Positions 32,963 to 42,730 are shown, counted from the first letter of the stretch. The stretch is 64,000 nt of DNA from Sediminibacterium sp. (GCA_017537025.1 JAFWCB010000009.1:59443-123442); one strand, 5' to 3'. The notes: generated by a model not told the origin, from the sequence alone. Numbers and translations are program-made.

Positions 32963-35209
32963 ATGAAAAGAGTTTTTTTAGCCTTAACGATTTTATTTGC
33001 AATTAGTACAGTAGCCCAAAGCCCAGCAGAAATCGCCCGCTGGAATGCACAAGCTAAGCGCGTGACCATTATTCGCGATGTATATGGCGTTCCACATATA
33101 TATGGAAAAACAGATGCTGATGCAGTTTTTGGTTTATTATATGCACAATGCGAAAATGATTTTAAACGCGTAGAGATGAACTATATAGAAAAGCTGGGAC
33201 GAAAGGCAGAAGTGCTAGGTGAAAAGGAACTCTATAATGATTTATATATTCGATTAATTATCGACAGTGCTGATGCAGTATCTGATTATAATAAGGCGCC
33301 TATCTGGCTAAAAAAATTGATGAATGCATGGGCTGATGGTATTAATTACTACCTCTATAAACATCCGAATGTAAAACCTGCATTACTTACAAGCTTTAAG
33401 CCATGGTACACTTTACTATGGACAGATGGAAGCATCGGCGCCATTAGCACTGGTGATGTAACAGAACAGGATGTAAAAAATTTTTATAGTAATAATGTAC
33501 CGCTTGGCTCTATGACTTTTAATTCCTATAAGACAAATGATGAACTCATAGGCATCAATAAAAGGTATCCTCTTTTATTAAATTCTTCTCAGGAAGAGAA
33601 AGTTGATGGGTCAAATGGCTTCGCTATTGCTCCATCCAAAACCGAAAGTGGTAATGCCATTTTGTATATCAATCCACATACCACTTTTTATTTTCGTCCA
33701 GAAGTGCATATAAATAGTAATGAACAATTAAATGTGTATGGCGCTGTTACCTGGGGCCAGTTCTTTATTTATCAGGGTTTTAATTCATTTTGCGGGTGGA
33801 TGCACACTAGTAGTAGTGTAGATGTAAGCGATATGTATGCTGAGAAATTAAAAAAACAAAATAATGCTTATGTATATTACTACGATGGAAAGTGGCTGCC
33901 TGTGAGAGAAAAAATAATTCAAGTAAAATACCTAAAAGGCAATAATCTCGAAATAAAAAAATTTATAACCTACCATACACATCACGGGCCGATCATGGCC
34001 AAACGGGGTGCACAAATTATTTCTGTAAAAAGTAATAACAGAAATATGAAAGGTTTAATGCAAAGCTGGTTAAGAACAAAAGCAAAGGGTTTGGAGGATT
34101 ATAAAAAAGTAATGGATTTAAAAGCCAATACAAGTAATAATACAGTATTTGCCGACAATAAAGGGAATATTGCCTACTGGCATGGTGATTTTGTACCTCG
34201 CAGAGATGAAAAACTTAACTGGGGTAAAGTGATGGATGGTACCACAAAATCTACAGAATGGAGAGGCTTACATAATGTAAATGAAATAGTGCATGTGTAT
34301 AATCCTTCTACAGGATGGATTCAAAACTGTAACTCTACTCCTTTTACAGTTAGCGGTACAGCAAGCCCCCTCAAAAAAAATTACCCGACATATATGGCAC
34401 CTGATGGTGAAAATTTCAGAGGTATTAATGCTGTACGCGTACTCAGTAAAGAAAATAAATTTGATATAAACAAAATTATTACAGCAGGTTATGATACTTA
34501 TTTATCTGCGTTTGAAATTTTAATTCCGGGTTTATTAAAGCACTTTGATGCTTTACCTGAGAATGATTCTTTAAAATTGTATTTGAAAGAACCCGCAGCT
34601 ATATTAAAACAATGGGATTATCGCGCCTCGGAAACATCTGTGGCACAAGCCTTAGCGATTGAATGGGCACAGCTACTAGGACCTGGCATTCGCAAAGTAT
34701 ATATTGAAGATGGTGAAATTGACCAGATAAAAGCAACTCAATTATTTGTTGATACCGCCGCTGCTAAAGAACTGTTAAACCCGCTGAAGAACGTCATTAA
34801 TAATTTCAAATCAAAGTTCGGAAAATGGCAAATAGCCTGGGGTGAGTTAAACCGTTATCAACGAGTAAGTAATGAAATACAGCAGCAATACGATGATAGC
34901 AAAGAAAGTGTTCCTGTGGCATTTGCATCTAGTGCTTGGGGTATGTTGCCCGCGTACAACAGCAATTATTATACGGGCACAAAATTAAGATATGGGACTA
35001 GCGGAAATAGTTTTGTATGCGCTGTAGAGTTTGGTTCTCGGGTAAAAGCGAAATCTGTATTGGCAGGTGGTGTTAGTGGTGATGTAAATTCACCTCACTT
35101 CAAAGATCAATTGCTTATGTACACAAAAGGAAAATTTAAAGAAGTGTCTTTTTACAAAGAAGATGTAATGAAGAATAAAGAAAAAGAATACCATCCGGGG
35201 GAGAAATAA
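32963..35209 (+). CDS. Penicillin acylase family Ntn-hydrolase (S45)
   Basis: 748 residues from the ATG at 32963, which starts a clean signal peptide (KRVFLALTILFAISTVAQ). Upstream in-frame codons belong to the palindromic repeat. The short alpha segment has RVTIIRDVYGVPHIYGKTD, and the autocleavage/nucleophile site is DGSNGFAIAP, with Ser217 as the presumed N-terminal nucleophile of the beta chain. Later NCNSTPFT and WDYRAS blocks fit S45 acylases. Homologues hydrolyse acyl amides such as N-acyl homoserine lactones, beta-lactam side chains or aculeacin; the substrate here is not predictable. Location would be periplasmic. Confidence 0.88.
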   Translation: MKRVFLALTILFAISTVAQSPAEIARWNAQAKRVTIIRDVYGVPHIYGKTDADAVFGLLYAQCENDFKRVEMNYIEKLGRKAEVLGEKELYNDLYIRLIIDSADAVSDYNKAPIWLKKLMNAWADGINYYLYKHPNVKPALLTSFKPWYTLLWTDGSIGAISTGDVTEQDVKNFYSNNVPLGSMTFNSYKTNDELIGINKRYPLLLNSSQEEKVDGSNGFAIAPSKTESGNAILYINPHTTFYFRPEVHINSNEQLNVYGAVTWGQFFIYQGFNSFCGWMHTSSSVDVSDMYAEKLKKQNNAYVYYYDGKWLPVREKIIQVKYLKGNNLEIKKFITYHTHHGPIMAKRGAQIISVKSNNRNMKGLMQSWLRTKAKGLEDYKKVMDLKANTSNNTVFADNKGNIAYWHGDFVPRRDEKLNWGKVMDGTTKSTEWRGLHNVNEIVHVYNPSTGWIQNCNSTPFTVSGTASPLKKNYPTYMAPDGENFRGINAVRVLSKENKFDINKIITAGYDTYLSAFEILIPGLLKHFDALPENDSLKLYLKEPAAILKQWDYRASETSVAQALAIEWAQLLGPGIRKVYIEDGEIDQIKATQLFVDTAAAKELLNPLKNVINNFKSKFGKWQIAWGELNRYQRVSNEIQQQYDDSKESVPVAFASSAWGMLPAYNSNYYTGTKLRYGTSGNSFVCAVEFGSRVKAKSVLAGGVSGDVNSPHFKDQLLMYTKGKFKEVSFYKEDVMKNKEKEYHPGEK

Positions 35210-35210
35210 A

Positions 35211-35231
35211 GTGGATAGTGACTAGTTATGA
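35211..35231. repeat. Short heptamer run between penicillin acylase and UDG-like genes
   Basis: GTGGATA, GTGACTA and GTTATGA follow the acylase stop after one base and run into the 3' end of the convergent gene, covering its TAA stop (35226-35228). It is degenerate, but in the same period and wording (GTGGATAGTG) as the selU arrays. Confidence 0.6.
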
Positions 35232-35768
35232 TAGGGCCTCAATGATCTTGCTGAATTTTTCTCGGAATACTCCTTGTTGCCCGCTACCAGGAAAAGGTAG
35301 TCGTTCGTTAATTACATTATAGTGTAGCGACTTTAACTTAGGATAGCAGATATCATAAACATTAGCTTTTATAAGAATAATTGGTGTTTGCTTAGTAATC
35401 GCTTTTTCTATACGTAGTAGCAAATGAGGAAAAGATGCTTCATAAGATTCACCGGTAACTTCTACAGGTACTTCAGCTAAATCGATCAACCAAAAACCAT
35501 CCTCTTTGAATTTATGTAAAAGTTGCTCCTTTAAAAGGGGGTCTCTTTTCTTTTTTAGATATTGCTCTTTATCATTGGGATATAAAACAGCCATAGTTTC
35601 TAGGAACAAAGAATCCTGTTTGGGAACATCTTCAAAATAAAAATCCTTATCCAAACTGCAAGAAGGGGCTTCTGTTATAAGCAAGGCCTTAATTTCACGC
35701 GGTTTATATTTATTACGTGCTGCTGTATATTTCGATCTTAATGCCTCAATGTTCGTTTGATCTACCAT
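35226..35768 (-). CDS. Hypothetical protein, possibly uracil-DNA-glycosylase-like fold
   Basis: 180 residues, soluble. The pattern REIKALLITEAPSCS near residue 22 (a UDG-superfamily-like strand plus a short loop) and the ending INERLPFPGSGQQGVFREKF resemble the motif A and motif 2 regions of the uracil-DNA glycosylase superfamily, but the catalytic Asp/Asn of motif A is not clearly present. It may be a divergent or non-enzymatic member. It lies 75 bases after cysS on the minus strand, separated by a repeat array. I would treat the family call as weak. Confidence 0.55.
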   Translation of the reverse strand: MVDQTNIEALRSKYTAARNKYKPREIKALLITEAPSCSLDKDFYFEDVPKQDSLFLETMAVLYPNDKEQYLKKKRDPLLKEQLLHKFKEDGFWLIDLAEVPVEVTGESYEASFPHLLLRIEKAITKQTPIILIKANVYDICYPKLKSLHYNVINERLPFPGSGQQGVFREKFSKIIEALS

Positions 35769-35784
35769 TTATATATAATTATAT

Positions 35785-35844
35785 GATCCCTTCGGGATCT
35801 TACACTACTCACTATGCACTATACACTACCCACTGTCTCCGGTC
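35785..35844. repeat. GATCCC hairpin and CACTAYN heptamer array at the 3' end of cysS
   Basis: The hairpin GATCCCTTCGGGATC (35785-35799) is followed by CACTACT, CACTATG, CACTATA, CACTACC, CACTGTC and TCCGGTC (35803-35844). The array abuts the cysS stop, and its last base is part of the TAG. The hairpin may act as the cysS terminator, but no T-run is evident. Confidence 0.88.
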
Positions 35845-37349
35845 TAATTAATTGTAAAACTTACTCCTCCATCTTTTTCATCTTTGAGCTGAACGCCAAG
35901 AGCGGCAAGCTCATTGCGAATTTTATCGGAGGTTACAAAATCTTTGCGTTGCTTGGCTTCTTTGCGAATATTGATAAGTAATTGCAGTACTCCTTCCAAC
36001 TTATTATTATCGGCAGTTTTTGTGGTTACGAGTCCGAAGATATCGGTAATAAAGGCTTTGAGTTGTTCTTTTAATAAGGAAACCGTAGCTGCAGAGAGCG
36101 TATGCTTAGCTATATGTTTATCTTTTAAGGCGTTGATAATAGGAACAATTTCAAAAATATTTGCAATTACTTTAGCCGTATTCAAATCGTCGTTCATAAA
36201 CTCACTAAACTCATTCACGAGTTTTGTGAGTTTTTCATTGAGGGCAGTATCCGTTCCAACAGTAGCTTCCGCAAAGTTTTCTTGCATAAACCAATCATAC
36301 GCTTCCATTAATCTGCGCAAAGCTTTTTCACTGCCTTGTAAGGCGTCGTTACTAAAATCGAGTGTGCTGCGGTATTGCGATTGTAAAATAAAAAAGCGGA
36401 TAGTAGAAGGTGCATAAGCTTGTGTGAGCATCGGGTGATTACCACTGAACAATTCACTCAGTTTAATCACATTACCATAACTCTTACCCATTTTTTTACC
36501 ATTGATGGTAATCATATTATTGTGTAACCAATAACGCGCAGGTAATTTATGATTGCAAACAGTACTCTGTGCAATTTCACACTCATGATGCGGAAATTGT
36601 AAATCCATTCCACCGCCATGTATATCAAATTCCTCTCCTAAATATTTAGTAGCCATGGCCGAACACTCGATATGCCATCCTGGGAAACCTTCGCCCCATG
36701 GGCTTTGCCAGCGCATAATATGTTCGGGTGGTGCTTTTTTCCAAAGTGCAAAATCGCTTTTGTTACGTTTCTCCTCTTGGTTATCGAGTTCGCGGGTAGT
36801 ATCGAGTTGGTCGTCTAATATTCTTCCACTTAAAACACCGTAAGGTTGACCTTTAACAGAAAAATCGGTATTATACTTTTCTACATCAAAATAAACAGAG
36901 CCATTTGCTTCATAGGCATATCCATCTTTAATGATGTTTTTAATCATTTCAATTTGCTCTACAATATGGCCTGTTGCAGTTGGCTCTATACTTGGCGGGA
37001 GATTATTAAACTGCGTCATTCCCCAATGGAAAAGATTCGTGTATTTCTGCACCAGTTCCATGGGTTCCAATTTTTCTAAAATGGCTTTCTTGGTAATTTT
37101 ATCTTCTGCCTCGCGACCTTCTTCTTCAAAATGTCCGGCATCGGTAATATTACGCACATAACGCACTTTATACCCAAGATGCATCAAATATCGATACACC
37201 ACATCGAATGTAATAAAAGGGCGGGCATGCCCTAAATGACTTTCGCCACTTACGGTTGGTCCGCACACATACATACCCACATATGGGGTATTAATAGGTT
37301 CAAATACTTCTTTTTTCCGGGTAAGTGAGTTATATACTTTGAGCGCCAT
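35844..37349 (-). CDS. cysS: Cysteine--tRNA ligase
   Basis: 501 residues, full length. The class I HIGH motif reads HLGHARPF (H38-H41), preceded by the zinc-ligand Cys29 in YVCGPTVSG. Further zinc/Cys ligands are in [10 protein letters not shown] and HHECEIAQ, and the KMSKS motif is KKMGKSYGN. The C-terminal helical domain is present ([20 protein letters not shown]). It charges tRNA-Cys. It stands at the end of a dense minus-strand run (rlmD, two rhomboids, two EEP proteins), 15 bases after the EEP gene. Its TAG stop abuts a heptamer array. Confidence 0.96.
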   Translation of the reverse strand: MALKVYNSLTRKKEVFEPINTPYVGMYVCGPTVSGESHLGHARPFITFDVVYRYLMHLGYKVRYVRNITDAGHFEEEGREAEDKITKKAILEKLEPMELVQKYTNLFHWGMTQFNNLPPSIEPTATGHIVEQIEMIKNIIKDGYAYEANGSVYFDVEKYNTDFSVKGQPYGVLSGRILDDQLDTTRELDNQEEKRNKSDFALWKKAPPEHIMRWQSPWGEGFPGWHIECSAMATKYLGEEFDIHGGGMDLQFPHHECEIAQSTVCNHKLPARYWLHNNMITINGKKMGKSYGNVIKLSELFSGNHPMLTQAYAPSTIRFFILQSQYRSTLDFSNDALQGSEKALRRLMEAYDWFMQENFAEATVGTDTALNEKLTKLVNEFSEFMNDDLNTAKVIANIFEIVPIINALKDKHIAKHTLSAATVSLLKEQLKAFITDIFGLVTTKTADNNKLEGVLQLLINIRKEAKQRKDFVTSDKIRNELAALGVQLKDEKDGGVSFTIN

Positions 37350-37364
37350 TGGCGCGAAATTATT

Positions 37365-38468
37365 TTATTTTTTCAAACGAAGGTCGGAAAGCAGCATAAT
37401 ATGATCACTTAAAAAAGGATCTACGAGTTCAAATTGCCTAACATCAAAGTTTTTATCGGGTAAAATATAATCAATTCTCAGGGTTGGGGCAAGGGAAATA
37501 AAGGTTCTACCAATGCCAAAACCCCTTTCCAGAAAGGCATCTTGTCTATTTCCACGAATGTTAAAATAGGTATAAGAATTGGGAACATCATTGAAATCAC
37601 CACAAATAAGGTGGGGGTAAGAACTGCTATCTAACACTTTTCTCACTAAATCGGCCTGAATGCCTCTTTTCTGATAAGCGGCTTTCATTTTTCGGATAAG
37701 CCCTTTGGAAGCAGAAAGCGACTCGGTTTGTGGATCCTTGATCTTTTCAATATCTTGATAATCCTGTTTTTTAAACTTAAACGATTGCAAATGTGTAGTA
37801 AAAATTCGAATGGTATCGTAGCCCTTAAGTATATCAGCAAAGATTAAACTTTCAGCATCTACAAAATCAGTTTTCCCTGAGGCAATAATGGGGTAGCGAG
37901 AAAAGATTACAGAGCCAGATTGATAGTTATTACCATTGAGAATATGATCTGCTGAAAAATAATAATAAGGGTGTGTTTTAGAAAAAAGTGCAATATTATT
38001 TTCGTTTGAAGCAGTATTAAATTCCTGCAGGCAAATAATATCAGGGTTATAGTTCAGTATACTATTGGCAATTTCCACTCTTACAGGAATGATATTTTTT
38101 TTATGCTTACCAATACCATTAAAACTTTGCACGTTCCAGTCAACTAAACGAAAAGTATTATTGGGTTTTATTTTAGTAATAGTACTGAACCCGGTCCAAG
38201 CAAAAGCAACCGGTATTTGTTTATACCCAACGCATAAAACTAATAATGAAATACTTGCCCATACAGGCCTGCTTATTAACCAAAATATTAAAAAGAAAAT
38301 GAGGATTACAATTAAGTAAGGAGTTATGAGCGGAAGAAAGCCATGCATCCACCAAGAAGAGGGATTAATAAAAGGAGAGCAGGCAGCCAACAGAAAAATC
38401 AATCCACAAAAAATATTGACGGAAATGATAAATGTTTTGGATATTCTTCTTACCCAGTGCTTAGCCAT
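37365..38468 (-). CDS. Membrane-anchored endonuclease/exonuclease/phosphatase family protein (copy 2)
   Basis: 367 residues. Three N-terminal hydrophobic segments (about 12-100) precede an EEP catalytic domain: RLVDWNVQSFNG, the metal Glu in IICLQEFNT, LICGDFNDVPNSYTY, and the terminal DHIMLLSDL, where Asp-His is the catalytic pair. Members act on nucleic acids, phosphoinositides or sphingomyelin; no choice is possible here. It is a paralogue of the gene just upstream (18 bases) with the same layout. It is read together with the rhomboid genes and cysS. Confidence 0.88.
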   Translation of the reverse strand: MAKHWVRRISKTFIISVNIFCGLIFLLAACSPFINPSSWWMHGFLPLITPYLIVILIFFLIFWLISRPVWASISLLVLCVGYKQIPVAFAWTGFSTITKIKPNNTFRLVDWNVQSFNGIGKHKKNIIPVRVEIANSILNYNPDIICLQEFNTASNENNIALFSKTHPYYYFSADHILNGNNYQSGSVIFSRYPIIASGKTDFVDAESLIFADILKGYDTIRIFTTHLQSFKFKKQDYQDIEKIKDPQTESLSASKGLIRKMKAAYQKRGIQADLVRKVLDSSSYPHLICGDFNDVPNSYTYFNIRGNRQDAFLERGFGIGRTFISLAPTLRIDYILPDKNFDVRQFELVDPFLSDHIMLLSDLRLKK

Positions 38469-38486
38469 CCTTAAAAATACAAAAAA

Positions 38487-39581
38487 TTACTGCTCAAGGG
38501 AAAGATCAGCAATAATGGGGTAATGGTCCGATAAGCGTAAGCGTGGAGAGTTGTATTGCATGGTATATACGCTTGGGCTAGTGAGCACAACATCAATTCG
38601 AAGTGTTGGTAAAATACGGGAATAAGTACCGCCCCATCCAAAACCTTTTTCAAGAAAAGCATCTTTTGTATCCGCAGCCAATAAAGCATATGGATAACCA
38701 GCCGGTACACTATTTAAATCAGCACAGAAAACGAAAGGCTTTTTTTGTTTTTTGAAAATTTGAACTATCTCATTTGCTTGTAATGTGTGTATTTTATCAA
38801 AATATGCTAATCGTTCTATACGAGATGAATGAAGTAAAAATGCAGTATCTTCTTTCATATAATCAAGATACCCGATATTATTGGACGCAATTTTTTTGGG
38901 GCCTAATAGCATGGAACGCAGATGGGTATTGAATAAACGAAGATTTTGATTATGGAATATAATATCTGCATAGGCAATACTCTCGGCATATTGTTTATCG
39001 GTAAAACGAATATGACCGCTGTCTTGTATTTTAATTTTTGAGAAAATAGCCGTTCCGTAATCTTTACCGTCTTCACTAAAATAATAGTAGGGATAGCCCA
39101 GTGAATCGCGAATAAAAGCTATATTATCGTGATTATTTCCAAGGCGTAAGTGGGTGAAATCTTGTAAGCAAAGCACATCTGCTTTTGTGCTTTTTAAAAA
39201 AGCAATAGCAAGTTCATGACGTTCATTCCAAGTTTTTTCTCTCCATATAGCTTTAAAAATAAAATTATCGATATTCCAGCTGAGAACTCGTAAATATTGA
39301 ATGTGCTTTTGTTCTTTAAATGTATGGGGGAAATGAAAGGCGAAACTCGATTTAGTATTTTCATACCCCAGTAAGAATAGCGATAAAAGTAATAACCATT
39401 TTTTAGAACTCACAAATCCTGTAACTAAAATGAAGATCAGCAGTAGTATTTGTAGTACAGCAAACCCAAGCGCTAAATAGCTGATACCGTTCCAAGATTT
39501 GGGATGAATATAATGTGAAAAGCAAGCAGGAATATAGCATACTGCTAAAACAATAGTAATAATTGATAGTATTTTCTTCAT
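38487..39581 (-). CDS. Membrane-anchored endonuclease/exonuclease/phosphatase family protein (copy 1)
   Basis: 364 residues with two or three N-terminal membrane segments (about 5-85) and an EEP domain: LRVLSWNIDNFIF, then VLCLQDFTHL where the usual catalytic Glu is Asp, VFCADLNSVPAGYPY where GDFN reads ADLN, and a DHYPIIADL ending. The Glu-to-Asp and Gly-to-Ala changes suggest weaker or altered chemistry than the neighbouring paralogue, which has CLQEF and GDFND. Its start overlaps the rhomboid stop by one base. Confidence 0.85.
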   Translation of the reverse strand: MKKILSIITIVLAVCYIPACFSHYIHPKSWNGISYLALGFAVLQILLLIFILVTGFVSSKKWLLLLSLFLLGYENTKSSFAFHFPHTFKEQKHIQYLRVLSWNIDNFIFKAIWREKTWNERHELAIAFLKSTKADVLCLQDFTHLRLGNNHDNIAFIRDSLGYPYYYFSEDGKDYGTAIFSKIKIQDSGHIRFTDKQYAESIAYADIIFHNQNLRLFNTHLRSMLLGPKKIASNNIGYLDYMKEDTAFLLHSSRIERLAYFDKIHTLQANEIVQIFKKQKKPFVFCADLNSVPAGYPYALLAADTKDAFLEKGFGWGGTYSRILPTLRIDVVLTSPSVYTMQYNSPRLRLSDHYPIIADLSLEQ

Positions 39582-40510
39582 TACAATGCTTCGTCGTCGT
39601 CACTGGCTCTTTTCAAAAATGCTTTCTCTTCATCACTTAAAAAAGCATACCCATGTTGATTAATTTTATCCAAAATCGCATCTAATTTTTGTTGCGTAAC
39701 ATTTGCTATTTTCTCATAAGGTTTACGATTGGTTCTGTAGAAATGCTTTTCTGCATAGCTTTTTTGTGCTTGCTTTTTTTCCGGGCTAAACAAATCATCC
39801 AGCCAATTGACGAATTGAAGCATCCAGTTACCCCAATCATTTCCTTTTTGTAGTTGTTTAATGAATATAAATCCAAAAGCACCTCCTGCAAGATGAGCTG
39901 CAGCAATACCGCCATTATCGCTGGCTAGTGTAGCAAAATCTATGGCAACAAATATGAGTGTAAGTACCCATAGTGGAATGCCCCCATTGATAAGCGGAAA
40001 TAATCGATAGTCGGGAGCTAGTGTAGTGGTTGCTACAGCAATTGTCATTACAGCGGCACCGCCCCCCATAAAAGGGGCTGTTGTAGCAATATTCCTCTCC
40101 AATACCGGGAACAGATTATTACATACTACAAATACAAGCCCACCAATAAAACCGCCATATAAATAAAGCGGGATCAATCGGCTATTACCCGCAAGGTCTT
40201 GCAGTATATAGCCAAAAGCCCAGAGCCATAAAACAGTAGAAATTAAATGCCATACGCTACTATGCATAAACATGGCGGTGATGAAAGTCCATGGTCGCGA
40301 AAAAAAAGTATCCGGTACGGGTGAGAGTACAAACCAGTTAAATACTTGGCGATAAAAAAATTCGATAGGTGTATCTGTTAAAAAATAGAATACCTTGATA
40401 GAAGCAAAAATGAGGAATAGCAGGGTATTTACTGCAAACAATAGCACCAGGTTATTATTATCCTGCCCTAATAGAATACGTCTTGTTGATTTGTAAGAAT
40501 CGAAAGCCAT
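39581..40510 (-). CDS. Rhomboid-family membrane protein, probably inactive
   Basis: 309 residues with six membrane helices of the rhomboid fold and a soluble C-terminal tail (about 225-309). The helix-2 signature SSVWHLISTVLWLWAFG and the helix-6 His (H206 in AAAHLAGG) are present. At the catalytic Ser of helix 4 (GASA/GxSG) the sequence reads MGGGAAVMTI, so the Ser is Gly151. The protein is therefore likely a pseudoprotease, comparable in principle to iRhoms. It is one base after an apparently active rhomboid and overlaps the EEP gene. Confidence 0.85.
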   Translation of the reverse strand: MAFDSYKSTRRILLGQDNNNLVLLFAVNTLLFLIFASIKVFYFLTDTPIEFFYRQVFNWFVLSPVPDTFFSRPWTFITAMFMHSSVWHLISTVLWLWAFGYILQDLAGNSRLIPLYLYGGFIGGLVFVVCNNLFPVLERNIATTAPFMGGGAAVMTIAVATTTLAPDYRLFPLINGGIPLWVLTLIFVAIDFATLASDNGGIAAAHLAGGAFGFIFIKQLQKGNDWGNWMLQFVNWLDDLFSPEKKQAQKSYAEKHFYRTNRKPYEKIANVTQQKLDAILDKINQHGYAFLSDEEKAFLKRASDDDEAL

Positions 40511-40511
40511 A

Positions 40512-41246
40512 TTAATAAAACGATTTTTTGTTGGTTTTGTTCCAAGTCATCACAATTAATAGCCCTACTATAGCCCCCCCAATATGTGCCCATCGTGCAA
40601 CATTATCGCCTGCTGAATTTTGAAGCGCAAAAAACAATTCATATCCGAAATAGAGCAGCCCTATCCATTTTGCTTTAACAGGGAATAGAAAATAGATATA
40701 AATATAAGTATTGGGGAAAAGGTAAATAAAGGCAGCTAATACACCGAATACGGCACCGCTGGCACCCAGTGTAGCCGTATTAATCATAGCGTTATAGTAA
40801 GTAGTAATTTTTATAAATGCTTGCTCAGAAATTCCATTATTGGCATGTAAGCTAATAGCTTCTTGATACTCTTTCATCAACGGAATAAATTCATAACTCA
40901 AAAATAAAAGGTGAATAAGGGCGGCCCCTAATCCACAAATGATATAAAAAATTAGAAATCGTTTTGAGCCCCATAAATTTTCCAGTACGGCACCAAACAT
41001 CCAGAGCGCAAACATATTCCCGAAAATATGTCCGAAGTCGCCATGTAAAAACATATGCGTAATCAATTGCCAAGGGCGGAATAAGGGGCTTTGCCAAGCG
41101 TGTAAAGCCAAACTATCTTCAAAGGAAAAAATAGCTGAAGGACCGGTAAAGGTTTTTTGGGCTAAAAAAAATAGCACATTGATGATCAATAAATTTTTAA
41201 TGATCGTTGGCAGGATCTCAAATCTACTCGGGCGAAATTCAGTCAT
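40512..41246 (-). CDS. Rhomboid family intramembrane serine protease
   Basis: 244 residues, six helices. Catalytic Ser163 is in the canonical GASGAVFG and His221 in RWAHIGGAIVG. The HGDFGHIFGNMFALWMFG segment provides the conserved helix-2 His/Asn residues. It should cleave membrane helices of substrate proteins within the inner membrane; targets are unknown. It lies 3 bases after rlmD and 1 base before the second, Ser-less rhomboid, an arrangement suggesting the pair is made together and may interact (inference). Confidence 0.92.
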   Translation of the reverse strand: MTEFRPSRFEILPTIIKNLLIINVLFFLAQKTFTGPSAIFSFEDSLALHAWQSPLFRPWQLITHMFLHGDFGHIFGNMFALWMFGAVLENLWGSKRFLIFYIICGLGAALIHLLFLSYEFIPLMKEYQEAISLHANNGISEQAFIKITTYYNAMINTATLGASGAVFGVLAAFIYLFPNTYIYIYFLFPVKAKWIGLLYFGYELFFALQNSAGDNVARWAHIGGAIVGLLIVMTWNKTNKKSFY

Positions 41247-41249
41247 AAT

Positions 41250-42668
41250 TTATGTTAATTTCAGTTGAACAACATTTTCAATATGCAAGGTGTGTGGAAA
41301 CATATCTACCGGTTGAATTTTTGTTACTGTATATTTCTCTGCTAATAACGCTAAATCACGGGCTTGTGTTGCGGGGTTACAACTTACATATACTATTAAA
41401 GGCGCTGCAATATCCAATAATTTCTTCACTAACTTATCATGCATACCCGCGCGTGGCGGATCGGTAATGATCACATCGGGTTTACCATGTTGAGTAAAAA
41501 AGTCATCGGTACAAATGTCTATCACATCACCTGTAAAAAAATGACTATGTGTTACCCCGTTCAAATTTGCATTTTCTTTAGCATCTTCAATAGCGTCTGC
41601 AACCACTTCTACCCCTACTAATTTTTTAGCGTTTTTACTTACAAATAACCCGATACTACCGGTACCACAATATAAGTCGTACACTAACTGAGAACCATCT
41701 AGTTCCGCAAACTCACGGGTAACAGCGTATAGTTTTTCAGCCTGTTTGGTATTCGTTTGGAAGAATGATTTCGGACTAATCTTAAACTGCAGATCCTCTA
41801 GGTTTTCAATAATAAAACCCTTGCCAAAATAAGTAATTGGGTTTTGATCGAATAAGCTATCGTTCTTCTTATTATTGATCGTATATAGCAGGGTTGTAAT
41901 TTGCGGAAAAGACTTCAAAAGCATATTCAGTAAGGCTTCACGCGGTTCCTTATCTTCATAGGCAATAACTACATTTATCATCCATTCCCCTATAGTACTA
42001 TTGCGTACAAGTACATTTCTGATCCACCCTTCATGTTTTTTAATATCATAACAAGGAAGTTTGGCATCCATAACAAATTTGGCAATGGCATTTCTGATTC
42101 CATTCGTGGGCTCCTCTTGTAAATGACAGGTATTTATTTCTACCACTTTATCAAAAAAACCTCTCACATGAAAACCGGCTGCACCGGACTGTTCAGGGAG
42201 CTCGCCTTCCGCTTTAAGCCTACGAAATTCTTCGGTAGGGATAAATTTCCGCGTAGCGAAAGTGTATTCCATTTTATTGCGGTATCGCGTAGTAGCCTCC
42301 GCACCGATAATTGGTTGAATTGGAGGCAAAGGTATTTTTGCTATACGAGTGAGGTTATCGGTAACCTGCTGCTGCTTATAAGTCAATTGTTTCGAATAGG
42401 GTAACATTTGCCATTGGCAACCCCCACAAACCCCAAAATGACTGCAAAAAGGAGTTACTCTGTCTGCAGCTAATTGATGCGTTTTTACCACAAATCCCTC
42501 AGCCCAATCTGACTTGCTTTTGGATAGCTGAACATCTACAATATCGCCGGGTACGGCCCCTTCAATAAAAACCACTTTTCCATCTACTCGGGCAAGGGCT
42601 TTCCCTTCGGCTGCATAATCAATTACGGGTACTTGTTCCAGTACCACTGTTTTTCGTTGCTTCTTCAC
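41250..42668 (-). CDS. rlmD: 23S rRNA (uracil-C5)-methyltransferase RlmD-like
   Basis: 472 residues. The N-terminal TRAM domain (about 5-65) is followed by the 4Fe-4S cysteines C75, C81 and C84 in PFCSHFGVCGGCQW, with the fourth Cys in VEINTCHLQ. The SAM motif YDLYCGTGSIGLF and the catalytic TDPPRAGM and YVSCNPATQARDL blocks complete the RumA/RlmD family. These enzymes make m5U in 23S rRNA (position 1939 or 747 in E. coli); a tRNA-acting relative cannot be excluded. It heads the minus-strand run, divergent from the thioredoxin-like gene. Confidence 0.9.
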   Translation of the reverse strand: MKKQRKTVVLEQVPVIDYAAEGKALARVDGKVVFIEGAVPGDIVDVQLSKSKSDWAEGFVVKTHQLAADRVTPFCSHFGVCGGCQWQMLPYSKQLTYKQQQVTDNLTRIAKIPLPPIQPIIGAEATTRYRNKMEYTFATRKFIPTEEFRRLKAEGELPEQSGAAGFHVRGFFDKVVEINTCHLQEEPTNGIRNAIAKFVMDAKLPCYDIKKHEGWIRNVLVRNSTIGEWMINVVIAYEDKEPREALLNMLLKSFPQITTLLYTINNKKNDSLFDQNPITYFGKGFIIENLEDLQFKISPKSFFQTNTKQAEKLYAVTREFAELDGSQLVYDLYCGTGSIGLFVSKNAKKLVGVEVVADAIEDAKENANLNGVTHSHFFTGDVIDICTDDFFTQHGKPDVIITDPPRAGMHDKLVKKLLDIAAPLIVYVSCNPATQARDLALLAEKYTVTKIQPVDMFPHTLHIENVVQLKLT

Positions 42669-42730
42669 GGGATAAAGGTACGAATTTGCATTGCCTTTGT
42701 TTTTGTAATTTCACCTCCGAATAATTGAAT

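Noticed and set aside
37343-37355. GCGCCATTGGCGC palindrome over the cysS start codon
   Set aside because: Short, single, and explained by the ATG plus normal first codons; no sign of insertion or of a regulatory site.
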